Assembly: GCA_013285705.1 (NCBI GenBank)
Contig: JABDHA010000002.1
Coordinates: 30,146-94,145 of the forward strand
Length of the DNA stretch: 64,000 bases
Origin: Acidobacteriota bacterium
Lineage (GTDB): Bacteria > Acidobacteriota > Terriglobia > Terriglobales > Acidobacteriaceae
Direction of reading: 5' to 3'
The notes under the pieces are model-generated. The model was given only the letters and a program-made list of their open reading frames with translations, did no database searches and was not told the origin of the DNA. Both the position numbers and the translations under genes were made by a program. This document shows positions 53,299-62,637 of the stretch, one piece after another (position 1 is the stretch's first letter; each line of letters starts with the position of its first letter).

Positions 53299-53478
53299 CA
53301 AGAAACCGGACTTGCTGAATTTGGCGCAGGCGCACCTGCACCCAGACAAGGGTAAACCCTCACCTTTAACAAGATGCCTGTTTCTGAAAATTCGTTACGT
53401 CGGCCTTAGAAATTGGGCCGGCTTGACCAAGCGGATGGAAAACGGCTGCCTCTGAAGAAGGCAGCCTGAACAAGTAAA

Positions 53479-54465
53479 TTAGTTCTCGAGCAACAGGCTT
53501 GGCTCTTCGGGCGACCGCAACCGCACCAGGCGGTCAATGGTATACGGCGCGCGTTGCGTCGAAGTATGGTAATGCCGCACTTGTAGCTCACCGAGCAAGC
53601 CAATCGCCAGCATCTGGATACCAGCCAGAATCAGCACGCCCGCAATCACGAAGAGCGGTCCATGCTGGTCCATCACATGCTGATGGGTAAACAGCTTCAA
53701 CAGCAGCAGGAAGAACGAAATCACGCCTCCGCCAAGCATGCTCAACGCGCCAAAGCTGCCGAAGAAGTGCAGCGGCCGGGTCATATATTTCAGCAGAAAG
53801 CGGATCGTCAAAAGGTCGAAGAATACGCGAAAGGTCCGTCCGATGCCGTAGTGCGACTTCCCTCTCTCTCGGTTCACATTCTTGATCGGAATCTCGCAGA
53901 TGCTTGCGCCATACCATGACGCCAGAGCCGGAATAAAGCGATGCATCTCGCCGTACAGCGGGATATTGTGGATCACCTCGCGCCGGTACGCTTTATATGT
54001 CGTTCCGAAGTCGTGGATGTCCACTCCAGAGAGCTTCGCCATCAGCCAATTGGCACAACGGGACGGAATACGCCGCATGACAAAGTTGTCGATGCGCTCC
54101 TTACGCCAGCCGCTTACCACGTCATATCCCTCTTCCAGCTTCGCCAGGAAATTCGGGATTTCGTCGGGATCATGTTGCAAGTCGCCGTCCATGGCCAGGA
54201 TAAATTCGCCCTGGGCATGATCGAATCCTGCCGCCAGCGCCGACGTCTGTCCGAAATTGCGGCGCAGCTTCACCACCAGCACGCGGCTGTCGACTGCGGC
54301 AATCTCTTCCAGCAGCTTGTAAGTGCGGTCATTGGACCCATCATCCACGAAGACCAGCTCAAAGCTGTCTCCCACTTGCTCCATGACACCCTTCAGGCGG
54401 TCATACAAGGCGGTTACATTGTCTTCTTCGTTGTGGAAAGGGACGACGATGGAATACTTCGGCAT
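53479..54465 (-). CDS. Family 2 glycosyltransferase (polyprenyl-phosphate sugar synthase, GtrB/ArnC type)
   Basis: 328 residues. A GT-A domain (SIVVPFHNEEDNVTALYDRL, then VFVDDGSNDRT and MDGDLQHDPDEIP) is followed by two C-terminal membrane helices (FGALSMLGGGVISFFLLLLKLF and the next). Such enzymes load a sugar onto undecaprenyl phosphate at the inner membrane. It stands alone. The tail after the second helix (TQRAPYTIDRLVRL) is typical. Confidence 0.88.
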   Translation of the reverse strand: MPKYSIVVPFHNEEDNVTALYDRLKGVMEQVGDSFELVFVDDGSNDRTYKLLEEIAAVDSRVLVVKLRRNFGQTSALAAGFDHAQGEFILAMDGDLQHDPDEIPNFLAKLEEGYDVVSGWRKERIDNFVMRRIPSRCANWLMAKLSGVDIHDFGTTYKAYRREVIHNIPLYGEMHRFIPALASWYGASICEIPIKNVNRERGKSHYGIGRTFRVFFDLLTIRFLLKYMTRPLHFFGSFGALSMLGGGVISFFLLLLKLFTHQHVMDQHGPLFVIAGVLILAGIQMLAIGLLGELQVRHYHTSTQRAPYTIDRLVRLRSPEEPSLLLEN

Positions 54466-54641
54466 ATCCTATTAATTATAGACTTTCCCCCTGAAAACGC
54501 CCCAAAAACATCTCCAGTTGGAACCTCCCTTGAAAACCATCCCTGAAAACGATCTCTGACACCATCACTACTGACACCATGCTGTCAGTAGGCCTCCCGT
54601 AGCCTGCTCTCGTAGGTCAATTCACCCTTTCAGAGGACTCT

Positions 54642-55025
54642 ATGCCGACAGCACAGGAAACAGCGGTCTCCACCATAAGCTGGTTTGAGATTCCCGCCAA
54701 CGATTTCCCCCGCGCCATTCAGTTTTACGAGACCATCCTGGATGCGCCCCTGATCCATCAGGCGGCATGGCCATCGCTGGCCATCTTTCCCTACGAGAAA
54801 CCCGGCATCTCCGGCGCCATCGCGCACGGCGAAGGCTTCAAACCCACGGGTGACGGAGTCGTCATCTATCTCAACTGCGATGGCAAATTTGACGCCGTCC
54901 TCAACCGCGTGGAAGACGCCGGGGGAACCATTGTCGAACCCAAAAAACATCTTCCTACGGTAGGCTGGGTCGCCCAGATCCGCGATAGTGAAGGAAACCG
55001 CATCGGACTCCATGCAACGGCTTAA
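54642..55025 (+). CDS. VOC (glyoxalase/bleomycin resistance-like) family protein
   Basis: 127 residues with two babbb modules: ISWFEIPANDFPRAIQFYE at the start and VIYLNCDGKFDAVLNRVEDAGG in the second half, ending with RDSEGNRIGLHA. These are small metal-dependent or structural domain proteins with varied roles. It lies 11 bp before the WYL regulator gene in the same direction, and the pair is a common arrangement. Confidence 0.88.
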   Translation: MPTAQETAVSTISWFEIPANDFPRAIQFYETILDAPLIHQAAWPSLAIFPYEKPGISGAIAHGEGFKPTGDGVVIYLNCDGKFDAVLNRVEDAGGTIVEPKKHLPTVGWVAQIRDSEGNRIGLHATA

Positions 55026-55036
55026 CATAGAGCCGT

Positions 55037-55735
55037 ATGCGTCGCGCCGACCGGCTCTTTCGAATCGTTCAACTGCTGCACTCCGGGCGGCTGCAGACCG
55101 CCCGGCATCTGGCCGAAAAGCTGCAGGTGTCGCACCGCACCATCTACCGCGATGTGCAGGACCTGCAGCTTTCCGGCGTACCCATCACAGGCGAGGCCGG
55201 CGTTGGCTACACGCTGCGCCGCGATTTCGATATTCCGCCGCTCATGTTTGACCGCGAGGAGATCACCGCTCTCGTCCTGGGAGCACGCATGGTGCAGGCC
55301 TGGGGCGGCATGCAACTCACCGAGGCTGCCAACCGCGCCCTGCGCAAGATCGAAGCCGTGCTGCCAACCGATCTGCGCGAACGGATCGACGAAGTCCTGC
55401 TCTATGCGCCTGGCTTTCGCGTCTCGCCAGAGCTTCGCTCCAAGCTCGACACACTTCCTGCCGCCGCCCAGCAGCGGCACGTCGTCCTCATCGCTTATTC
55501 CCGCGAAGACGCGCAACAGAGCGTGCGCCGCGTCCACCCTCTGGCTCTTTACTTCTGGGGAGGCACATGGACACTCGCCGCATGGTGCGAGCTAAGAAAC
55601 GATTTCCGCAGCTTCCGCGTAGACCGCATGGAACATCTGGAAAACCTAACAGAGATATTCCAGCCAAAGCCAGGACAGCTACTGGCAGATTTTCTCAAGC
55701 GAGTACGCACCGAACGTAAAGAACTACCTACTTAA
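55037..55735 (+). CDS. YafY-type transcriptional regulator (HTH_11 + WYL)
   Basis: 232 residues. An N-terminal winged helix (RRADRLFRIVQLLHSGRLQTARHLAEKLQVSHRTIYRDVQDL) is followed by a WYL domain (residues about 130-215; HPLALYFWGGTWTLAAWCELRNDFRSFRVDRM). WYL domains sense nucleotides or other ligands in bacterial regulators. It is cotranscribed with the VOC gene, which it may control. Confidence 0.9.
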   Translation: MRRADRLFRIVQLLHSGRLQTARHLAEKLQVSHRTIYRDVQDLQLSGVPITGEAGVGYTLRRDFDIPPLMFDREEITALVLGARMVQAWGGMQLTEAANRALRKIEAVLPTDLRERIDEVLLYAPGFRVSPELRSKLDTLPAAAQQRHVVLIAYSREDAQQSVRRVHPLALYFWGGTWTLAAWCELRNDFRSFRVDRMEHLENLTEIFQPKPGQLLADFLKRVRTERKELPT

Positions 55736-55793
55736 AGATCAACCTCAGGCTAGATCATTTTATTTGGTGCAGAGCTATCACTTTAGAGAGAAC

Positions 55794-55830
55794 GTCATTC
55801 TGATCCTGAGGTACGAAGGAGCAGAATGAC
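55794..55830. repeat. Intergenic hairpin repeat (GTCATTCTG/CAGAATGAC)
   Basis: A perfect 9-bp inverted repeat (55794-55802 with 55822-55830) between convergent genes. It is a member of the dispersed GTCATTCTGA family. Confidence 0.65.
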
Positions 55831-55878
55831 ATCTCCTCTTTTGCTCTACATCTAAGGAAAAATCTAAGGAAATTCATC

Positions 55879-58800
55879 CTAGAACAATACTCGCCCTCCC
55901 ACCTGGATGATGCGGTTGCTGCCTCCACTGCCGGTAACTTCGCCGAAGGTTGAGCTGTTCATCGAGGCCGACGGCGTACCAAGGTTCGTCAGGTTAAAGA
56001 CGTTGGTGAACTCGCCGCGAACCTGGAACTTAAGGTTTTCAAGCACACCAAACGTACGGAAAAGAGAGGCATCCACATCCCGATAACCAGGGTCATCGAG
56101 CTGTGCGGGACGCGTATTGCCAAGAAGATTCAAAGGACCGACACCCGGGCAACCGGCTGTACCCGGTACGCAGTAAGCCGTCGTATCGAACCACTGTGCT
56201 TCTCCTGCAATACGTGAGCGTTTGCCGCCGAGAATGTGCGGTATCTTTCCCGGTGCAATGCTCGGACGATCGTTTGTCTGCCCATCCCCGTTGACATCGG
56301 TTCCGGTTGTGACGGTGAATGGCTGACCGCTGTTCATCGTAGTGATGCTGCTGATCGTCCAGCCGTCCAATGCGGTTCGAACAATCCGGTTGTAACTGCT
56401 GAAGTAGTCAGGAGTCCACACGAAGTTAATGGTCACCATGTTGCGCCGGTCCTGGTCCGAGCGCTGATGGGCTTCCAGTTGAGGGTAATTCGGATCGACA
56501 AAGGTCGCGGCCAGGTTGGTTCCGTCCAGAGCGTTGCTGGCCAGCGTCTTGCTGAAGACGTAGAAGGCGCGTGCACTGAAGTTGTGCGAGAGCCGTTTTT
56601 CGAGGACCACCTGCATTCCGTTGTAGTTGGAGTTCTGGCTCGATTGAAGGTTATAGACGTTCGAATAGGTAGGCTTTGCCGCTGAAAGCCCAAACTGCGA
56701 GTTCAGCGGACGGCGATTGTTGACCGTGCTGCTTGTGTTTGCGTAGCCACACGCCTGGGTCAGGTCTGTGCAGCTTGCACCGGAGGTACCGGCAGCGGTG
56801 ATGTTGAACTGCGGAGGATTGAGGTCATGGTAAATCGGCATTTTGCGGTTGAGCGATCCGACATAATTCACAGTCAACGCGAAACCACTGCCGAACTCCT
56901 GCTGGAAGCCGCCATTGATCTGATACGTAACCGGCCATTCGAAGTGAGAATCGAAAGACGAGACCTGGTTCAGCGCAAGGAAGCTTGCGTTTCCGCTGCC
57001 GCCTACGAATGTCAGGGTTGGAAATGGATTGGTGCCGCCGGGAAATTCCGTCGGATCGCCCGAGTAAGGATGAGCCATCGAAGTGACCTTGCTGAACGTA
57101 GGACGGACCGCGTAAGGAGCGAAGTTCGAGGGCAGCTCCCACAGGTTGCCGGAGATTCCGCCATAGAAAAGACCGGCGGCGGCATGGAAGACCGTCTTGC
57201 CATTGCCCAATGGATCAAACGAAAGACCGACGCGGGGAGAGATGTGGCTGCTGGGCGTATATGCCCCGGTTGAAGGCACTCCAGGATCGCCGGGGAAGAG
57301 CATGCCGATCGGCGCCAGTTGGTTCCCGGGTTTGCCGGAGACGCTTACGTTTTGAAATGCATGAGACTGGACACCGGGAACAAAGTTGGTCTGCCGGTTC
57401 TGCGTGTCGGTAGGGGCCTGCTGCCAGTCATAGCGCAGACCCAGATTGAAGGTCAGATTCGAACGTATGCGCCAGTCATCCTGTGCGAAGAGCGCGTAAT
57501 TCCAATAGTTGGCTTCCGCGTATTCGCCGGTGTCCTGCTCAAAAGTATTCGGGCGCCCGAGCATATAGTCGGACAGAGCATTCGAGGTGCGTGTGCCTTT
57601 CGTCGTGGCGAAGGAAAATACCCCGTAGTTGTCGAGCGATGTGAGCTGGAAGTCCTTTTCGAGGCCAGCCTCAGCACCAAGAGAGAGCGTATGCTCGCCG
57701 CGCGTCGTGCTGAGCACATCGCGGAAGCCATATTGGTTGGCACCAGCCTTAGGACCGGTGATGGCCTGGGCAAGCGTGAACCAGTTGGGTATGCCAACCT
57801 GCCCGCGTGAAGGCGATCCTGAAATCCCGAAGTCCGATCCGAAATCCGCAAATGTGCTGTTGCCCGGAACAGGGATACGGCCACCCGCCTGTCGCGTATA
57901 GCTCACCCACACCTGGTTAATGGAGCGCGAACTGATCGTCCAGGTATCGCCCACGTTTGCGTTCTGCTGCTTGGTCGCGTAGTTCGAGTAACTCCAGTTA
58001 TTTGGTGTCAAACTACCGGTATTCGATCCAGTGGTAGTCGACTGACCAGGATTCGACCGGATGCTGTAGTCATACAGGAAGTAGCTCAGCGTGAGGCGGT
58101 GAGACGATGTCAACTGGTGGTCTGTCTTGATCAGATATTGGTTGTACTGTTCCGGCGTAGGATCGTATTCCCGATAGGTGTAACGGTTGTCGCCAAATGC
58201 TGTTGCGCCAACGCCCGGTTTGACACCCTTGGAGTAAAGATAGTTCGTGATGGCGACTGCCGTTGGGTCGAGCGGGTCCGTAATCACGTTGTTCGGATAG
58301 GGCTTATTGGTCGCCGGGTTGCAGACGAGGAACTTGAAGCTCGCATTATCGGCTGCCGTCGGGCTCTGCGAACAGGAAGTAATGTCTGTTGGCAGGTTCT
58401 CAGAGAAATTGCCTGCAATCTGAGCGGCGCTGGGGACATTGCCGCTGAATGCCAGAGATGTCGTGTCGCGCAGACCGCCGTAACTGCCGAAGAAGAAATC
58501 TTTGTCGTGCCGAATCGGGCCACCCAGAGTTGCGCCAAACTCATTGCGGGCATAAGGCTGCTTGATCTGCTGATTGTGCGGTACGGCGGTGAAGTTTTTC
58601 GTCCGATAGAACTCGAAGGCCGATCCATGGAACTGGTTCGTCCCCGACTTCGTCACAACGCTGACAACGGCGGCTGCATAGCGTCCGAGCGTCGCATTGA
58701 AGTTGTTCGTCTGCACGTCAAACTGGCCAACGGCATCCGGGTTAGGGATAGCGTTGCCGCTGTTGCGCAGACCGGTCATATTCAGGCCACCGTCGAGATA

Positions 58801-59448
58801 GAACGAAACCTGACCAGTAAAATCGTCCGTCGAGCCGTTGATGTAAACGTGCTGTTCCGGGAAGCCGAGGCTGTTTGTGTTGGTGTTTTGCTGAACACCC
58901 GGCGTCAAGCTGAGCAACTGATAGACGTTGCGGCCGACAAGAGGAAGATTGTCGATCTCAACATTGTCGACCGTTCGCCCCACTGTGGCGCTGCCCAGGT
59001 TAATCAAAGGGATGCCCGCAGTCACATCGACCGTCTCAGCCGTCGAGCCGATCTCGAGCACCAGCGATAACTCTGCGTTCTGCATCACCGCGAGCACGAT
59101 TCCGGTACGGTCCAATGTCTTGAAGCCCGGCGCCGTGACTGTAATCTTGTAAGGGCCTACAGGAAGAAATTCCTGTCGATAGGAACCATCCCCCTTCGTC
59201 GTAGTGACGCGTGTAAAGTTGGTATCGGTCTGGACCATGGTGACAGTCGCATTCGGAATGGCTGCTCCCGAAGCATCCGTGACATTGCCAAACATCGTAG
59301 CGGTACTGAGCTGCGCCCAGGCAGAAAAGCAACTGAAATTGGCCAGTCCTGCGAAGATCGCAATAGCCAGGATAATTTCCATGTTGCGATAGACCCGTTC
59401 CGAAAATGCATTGCGTATTTTTCTTATTGTGAGTTGCATTTGCTTCAT
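55879..59448 (-). CDS. Oar-like TonB-dependent receptor with N-terminal carboxypeptidase-regulatory domain
   Basis: About 1,189 residues. A signal segment (IILAIAIFAGLANFSCFSAWAQ) is followed by a CarboxypepD_reg-like domain (TMFGNVTDASGAAIPNATVTMVQ), a plug (TAGIPLINLGSATVGRTVDNVEIDNLP, then AVVSVVTKSGTNQFHGSAFEF) and a long outer-membrane barrel ending in GRVLF with a terminal Phe. These large receptors are greatly expanded in Acidobacteriota and probably import polysaccharide breakdown products. The start may be the ATG at 59448 or 59439; both follow GGGAGG. Confidence 0.9.
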   Translation of the reverse strand: MKQMQLTIRKIRNAFSERVYRNMEIILAIAIFAGLANFSCFSAWAQLSTATMFGNVTDASGAAIPNATVTMVQTDTNFTRVTTTKGDGSYRQEFLPVGPYKITVTAPGFKTLDRTGIVLAVMQNAELSLVLEIGSTAETVDVTAGIPLINLGSATVGRTVDNVEIDNLPLVGRNVYQLLSLTPGVQQNTNTNSLGFPEQHVYINGSTDDFTGQVSFYLDGGLNMTGLRNSGNAIPNPDAVGQFDVQTNNFNATLGRYAAAVVSVVTKSGTNQFHGSAFEFYRTKNFTAVPHNQQIKQPYARNEFGATLGGPIRHDKDFFFGSYGGLRDTTSLAFSGNVPSAAQIAGNFSENLPTDITSCSQSPTAADNASFKFLVCNPATNKPYPNNVITDPLDPTAVAITNYLYSKGVKPGVGATAFGDNRYTYREYDPTPEQYNQYLIKTDHQLTSSHRLTLSYFLYDYSIRSNPGQSTTTGSNTGSLTPNNWSYSNYATKQQNANVGDTWTISSRSINQVWVSYTRQAGGRIPVPGNSTFADFGSDFGISGSPSRGQVGIPNWFTLAQAITGPKAGANQYGFRDVLSTTRGEHTLSLGAEAGLEKDFQLTSLDNYGVFSFATTKGTRTSNALSDYMLGRPNTFEQDTGEYAEANYWNYALFAQDDWRIRSNLTFNLGLRYDWQQAPTDTQNRQTNFVPGVQSHAFQNVSVSGKPGNQLAPIGMLFPGDPGVPSTGAYTPSSHISPRVGLSFDPLGNGKTVFHAAAGLFYGGISGNLWELPSNFAPYAVRPTFSKVTSMAHPYSGDPTEFPGGTNPFPTLTFVGGSGNASFLALNQVSSFDSHFEWPVTYQINGGFQQEFGSGFALTVNYVGSLNRKMPIYHDLNPPQFNITAAGTSGASCTDLTQACGYANTSSTVNNRRPLNSQFGLSAAKPTYSNVYNLQSSQNSNYNGMQVVLEKRLSHNFSARAFYVFSKTLASNALDGTNLAATFVDPNYPQLEAHQRSDQDRRNMVTINFVWTPDYFSSYNRIVRTALDGWTISSITTMNSGQPFTVTTGTDVNGDGQTNDRPSIAPGKIPHILGGKRSRIAGEAQWFDTTAYCVPGTAGCPGVGPLNLLGNTRPAQLDDPGYRDVDASLFRTFGVLENLKFQVRGEFTNVFNLTNLGTPSASMNSSTFGEVTGSGGSNRIIQVGGRVLF

Positions 59449-59650
59449 GACCTCCCATTTAGACAAACGCTTGCGTTCGCGCTCTTTAGAGCACGCCGCA
59501 TGTGCTTTCTAAACTGTCTAACTGTAAGTACAGGTCTGAAAAAATAACTGTCAATGAATGTGCTGCATCCTCATCCCGCTAGGTGGTACGGCATTACATT
59601 TTCGGGAATACTAGTTCGCTGGGCGGTACGCGGCTGCAATGATGACAGTT

Positions 59651-61138
59651 TCAGGCATCCGCATTTGTAATTGTTTTGAGAGCAATTGCCAGCTCACGAA
59701 CCCCGCGCCGGATTTCGCGCGTATCGACAGCGGCAAAGCCAAGTTGCAGGCCTTCCCTTCCCATCTTGCCGCGGTTGTACCAGCTCAAAGGGATAGTATC
59801 CACATGACGCTGCGCCGCGGCCCGTGCGGCAGATCTGCTGTCGATGCCACGGCACAGCAGTCCCGCGGTTTGCAATCCAGCCTCCACGCCTGCAATCTCC
59901 AGCAGTCCCGCAAGATGTTCACGCGCGCCCTCCAGCAAAACCGACAAACGCTCTGCATAGATTTCTCTCATGCGGCGGAGATGCCGTCCGAAATGCCCTT
60001 CCGTAATGAAATCGCATAGCACGGCCTGCTCTAACAGAGGCGCGTGCCTCGTCGTTACGGAAAGAGTTGCCGCAAAATAATCCACCAGATCCTCCGGAAT
60101 CACCAGGTATCCCAACCGGAGCGATGGAAATAAAACTTTGCTGAAACTCCCGGCAAATAATACGAGACCATTCCGATCCAGCCCCTGCATCGCCGGCACC
60201 GGACGTCCCGTATACCGATACTCACTGTCGTAATCGTCTTCAAAGATCAGGGCGCCCGACTTACGCGCCCACTCGAGCAGCGCCAGACGACGCGGCAGGC
60301 TCATCGTGATTCCCATTGGAAACTGATGCCCTGGCGTAATGTAGATCAGTCGCGCCCCACGCAGACTCTTCTCTCGCAATGCCATTCCCTCTTCGTCGAG
60401 ACCAACGGCAGAAATCTTCGCCCCAACCGCCTCAAACGCCATCGCCGCGCCGGGATAGCCCGGATTCTCCATGCATACTTTGTCGCCGGGATTGAGAAAG
60501 AGCCGCGACGCCAGATCAAGCGCCTCCTGCGCTCCGGCAACAATCGCCACCTGCTGGGGAACACACTTCACGCCGCGCGAGACATTAAGATAATTCGCGA
60601 CTGCCTCTCGCAGCGGCCCATACCCCAGCGGATCGCAGGTCAGCAGCAGGTTCGTCGAAGCACGGCGCAGCCGCCGCGCCGTTGTCTGCGCCCACAATGT
60701 CGCCGGGAATAGATCCAGCGCCGGAAGATTCGGACGAAAGGCTCGGGTCGGACGCACCTGAAGATTCGAGAACAAGCGAACTCTGCGTCCATAGTCCGAA
60801 ACTCTGCGGCGCACCTTTGGCCGCGACGCTTTGTTTGAACCACCTTCGCGGGTAACCTGCAGTAATTCTTCTGGCAGAACCTTGCTTACATACGTCCCTG
60901 ACCCAATGCTGCCCTCCACATAACCCTCAGACTTGAGTTCATCGAAAGCACTGACGATCGTCCCTCGCGACAATCCATATTGATCTGCAAGGTCTCGGGT
61001 GGCCGGAAGTTGAGCCCCCGGACGAAGGTTTCCATTTAAAATCTCGGCCCGCACAGCGGAATAAAGCCACCGGTAGGCGGGCACCCCGATTTCACGCGGC
61101 GGAAGCATCAGCCCGAAAGTAGTCGATTGTTTTGCCAT
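59651..61138 (-). CDS. MocR/PdxR-type transcriptional regulator (GntR HTH + aminotransferase domain)
   Basis: 495 residues. A GntR winged helix (YRWLYSAVRAEILNGNLRPGAQLPATRDLADQYGLSRGTIVSAF) is followed by a fold-type I aminotransferase-like domain with YITPGHQFPMG, FEDDYDSEYRY and the PLP lysine in FAGSFSKVLFPSLRLG. Members sense PLP or amino compounds, for example PdxR in vitamin B6 control. It is divergent from the cupin gene, and a 10-bp inverted repeat (61164-61190) sits in the shared promoter region. The ATG at 61138 gives the family N-terminus. Confidence 0.92.
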   Translation of the reverse strand: MAKQSTTFGLMLPPREIGVPAYRWLYSAVRAEILNGNLRPGAQLPATRDLADQYGLSRGTIVSAFDELKSEGYVEGSIGSGTYVSKVLPEELLQVTREGGSNKASRPKVRRRVSDYGRRVRLFSNLQVRPTRAFRPNLPALDLFPATLWAQTTARRLRRASTNLLLTCDPLGYGPLREAVANYLNVSRGVKCVPQQVAIVAGAQEALDLASRLFLNPGDKVCMENPGYPGAAMAFEAVGAKISAVGLDEEGMALREKSLRGARLIYITPGHQFPMGITMSLPRRLALLEWARKSGALIFEDDYDSEYRYTGRPVPAMQGLDRNGLVLFAGSFSKVLFPSLRLGYLVIPEDLVDYFAATLSVTTRHAPLLEQAVLCDFITEGHFGRHLRRMREIYAERLSVLLEGAREHLAGLLEIAGVEAGLQTAGLLCRGIDSRSAARAAAQRHVDTIPLSWYNRGKMGREGLQLGFAAVDTREIRRGVRELAIALKTITNADA

Positions 61139-61163
61139 AAAGTGGTACAGCAAAAATATCGTA

Positions 61164-61190
61164 AATGGACCTTTTTGATAGGTCCATTTA
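61164..61190. promoter_or_regulatory. Inverted repeat in the MocR-cupin divergent promoter
   Basis: AAATGGACCT and AGGTCCATTT, perfect 10-bp arms separated by 7 bp, 26 bp upstream of the regulator ATG. A candidate MocR operator controlling both directions. Confidence 0.7.
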
Positions 61191-61224
61191 AGGTTACCTT
61201 TTGGTAGTACGAAGGAGCAAGTCA

Positions 61225-61662
61225 ATGATGAAACATAAAACGTGGGCCGCTTTTGGGTTAGCAATTGCCTTTAGCGCAACCATAAGCGCTCTTGTGGCCC
61301 AGGCATCAAACAACGGCGCAGGCGCAAAGGTCAGTACAGTGTTTTCTCGCGATCTTCCTAAACTCGATGGCGGCCATTTAGCTGCGAAGATCGTCGAAGT
61401 CACTTACGGACCTGGTGGCGCATCCTCGCCTCACAGCCATCCCTGTCCTGTCATTGGCTATGTGCTGGAAGGAGCCGTCCGCATACAGGTAAAAGGCGAG
61501 CCCGAAGCAATCTATAAGGCGGGAGAAAGTTTTTACGAGCCGCCCAATGGCATTCATCAGGTCTCAGCCAATGCCAGCGATCACGAGCCTGCAAAGCTCC
61601 TTGCTTATTTCATCTGTGACCATGACACCCCGCTCACCGTGCCGATAGCAGGAGGCAAGTAG
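61225..61662 (+). CDS. Secreted cupin-domain protein
   Basis: 145 residues. A signal peptide (HKTWAAFGLAIAFSATISALVAQA) precedes a cupin barrel with metal-ligand motifs SSPHSHPCPVIGYVLEG and YEPPNGIHQVSANAS. Family members are small metal-binding proteins or enzymes. GGAG precedes the ATG at 61225. It is the first gene of a plus-strand trio (cupin, DoxX, SnoaL-like) divergent from the MocR regulator. Confidence 0.85.
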   Translation: MMKHKTWAAFGLAIAFSATISALVAQASNNGAGAKVSTVFSRDLPKLDGGHLAAKIVEVTYGPGGASSPHSHPCPVIGYVLEGAVRIQVKGEPEAIYKAGESFYEPPNGIHQVSANASDHEPAKLLAYFICDHDTPLTVPIAGGK

Positions 61663-61664
61663 CG

Positions 61665-62108
61665 ATGACTACGTCCACGATCCAAAGCAACCGCACAATA
61701 CGTTTAGAGCGATTGGCTATTCTGTATGCTCGCATCGCGGTCGGCACTGCCTTTCTTTCCGCCGTTGCCGACCGCTTTGGACTTTGGGGCAGCCATGGCG
61801 GCTGGGGGAACTTCGCTAACTTCACGCGCTACACAGCCCAGGTCAATTCGTTCATGCCTGCATCGACCATTCCATATCTCGCCTGGATTGCCACCATCGC
61901 CGAAACACTGCTCGGCATTGCACTGCTCATCGGTATCTGGCCTCGATATGTGGCGCTTGCCTCTGCTTTGCTCTTGGCCGGCTTCGGAACTGCCATGGCG
62001 ATCTCCTTCGGCATCAAGTCGCCCCTAGACTATTCCGTCTTCTCTGCATCCGCCGCAGCATTGCTGCTCGCCTTGCACCAGCCGCACAAATTAGATTCCG
62101 CCTCCTGA
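61665..62108 (+). CDS. DoxX family membrane protein
   Basis: 147 residues with four membrane helices (LAILYARIAVGTAFLSAVADRFGLWG at the start, AWIATIAETLLGIALLIGIWPRY in the middle). It lies 2 bp after the cupin stop, so it is in the same operon. Uncharacterised; DoxX proteins often pair with redox or cupin proteins. Confidence 0.82.
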   Translation: MTTSTIQSNRTIRLERLAILYARIAVGTAFLSAVADRFGLWGSHGGWGNFANFTRYTAQVNSFMPASTIPYLAWIATIAETLLGIALLIGIWPRYVALASALLLAGFGTAMAISFGIKSPLDYSVFSASAAALLLALHQPHKLDSAS

Positions 62109-62133
62109 GCTTCACCACAATTGGAGAAAAGAT

Positions 62134-62592
62134 ATGCGCCGTTTACCTTGGATCACCGCAGCCCTCATCGCCGTTTTGCTAACACTTAACGGATCGGCCC
62201 TGGCGTCAAGCACGAAAGAACAGGCAGATCTTCTTACCGTTCGCGAAGCTGTCTGGCGCGACTGGTTTGCTGGAGATACGAAATCTCTGGCGAAGCTGGT
62301 GCCATCCAATGCGATCGCCATCAGCACGGGCGAAGAGCATTGGCAGAACCATGCAGACATATTTCGGGAAGCCGTTAAATTCCACGCATCCGGCGGAAAG
62401 CTCGTCCGTCTCGAATTTCCCCGCACGGAAGTACAACGATTCGGCAATGTCGCGGTTCTCTACAGCAAGTACCTCTACGAAACCGAGACCAACGGAAAAC
62501 GATCACTGAGTTCTGGACGAGCCACTGAAGTCTTCGTCCTCAACAACGGACAATGGACCAATCCCGGCTGGCATACTGATTCAGAAAAATAA
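62134..62592 (+). CDS. Secreted SnoaL/NTF2-like protein (DUF4440-type)
   Basis: 152 residues. A signal peptide (LPWITAALIAVLLTLNGSALA) is followed by an NTF2-like cone fold: LLTVREAVWRDWFAGDTKSLAKLVPSNAIAIS, then EFPRTEVQRFGNVAVLYSKYLYE and ATEVFVLNNGQWTNPGWH. It is the third gene of the plus-strand trio. The function is unknown; such proteins bind small molecules or act as weak enzymes. Confidence 0.8.
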   Translation: MRRLPWITAALIAVLLTLNGSALASSTKEQADLLTVREAVWRDWFAGDTKSLAKLVPSNAIAISTGEEHWQNHADIFREAVKFHASGGKLVRLEFPRTEVQRFGNVAVLYSKYLYETETNGKRSLSSGRATEVFVLNNGQWTNPGWHTDSEK

Positions 62593-62637
62593 AGGTTGTT
62601 ATACCGAATCGCGTCATGCCAGTCGCAAGCACTTGTG

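Noticed and set aside
58099-59070. 323-codon plus-strand frame opposite the TonB-dependent receptor
   Set aside because: Antisense shadow; the receptor frame has clear domain motifs over the same bases.
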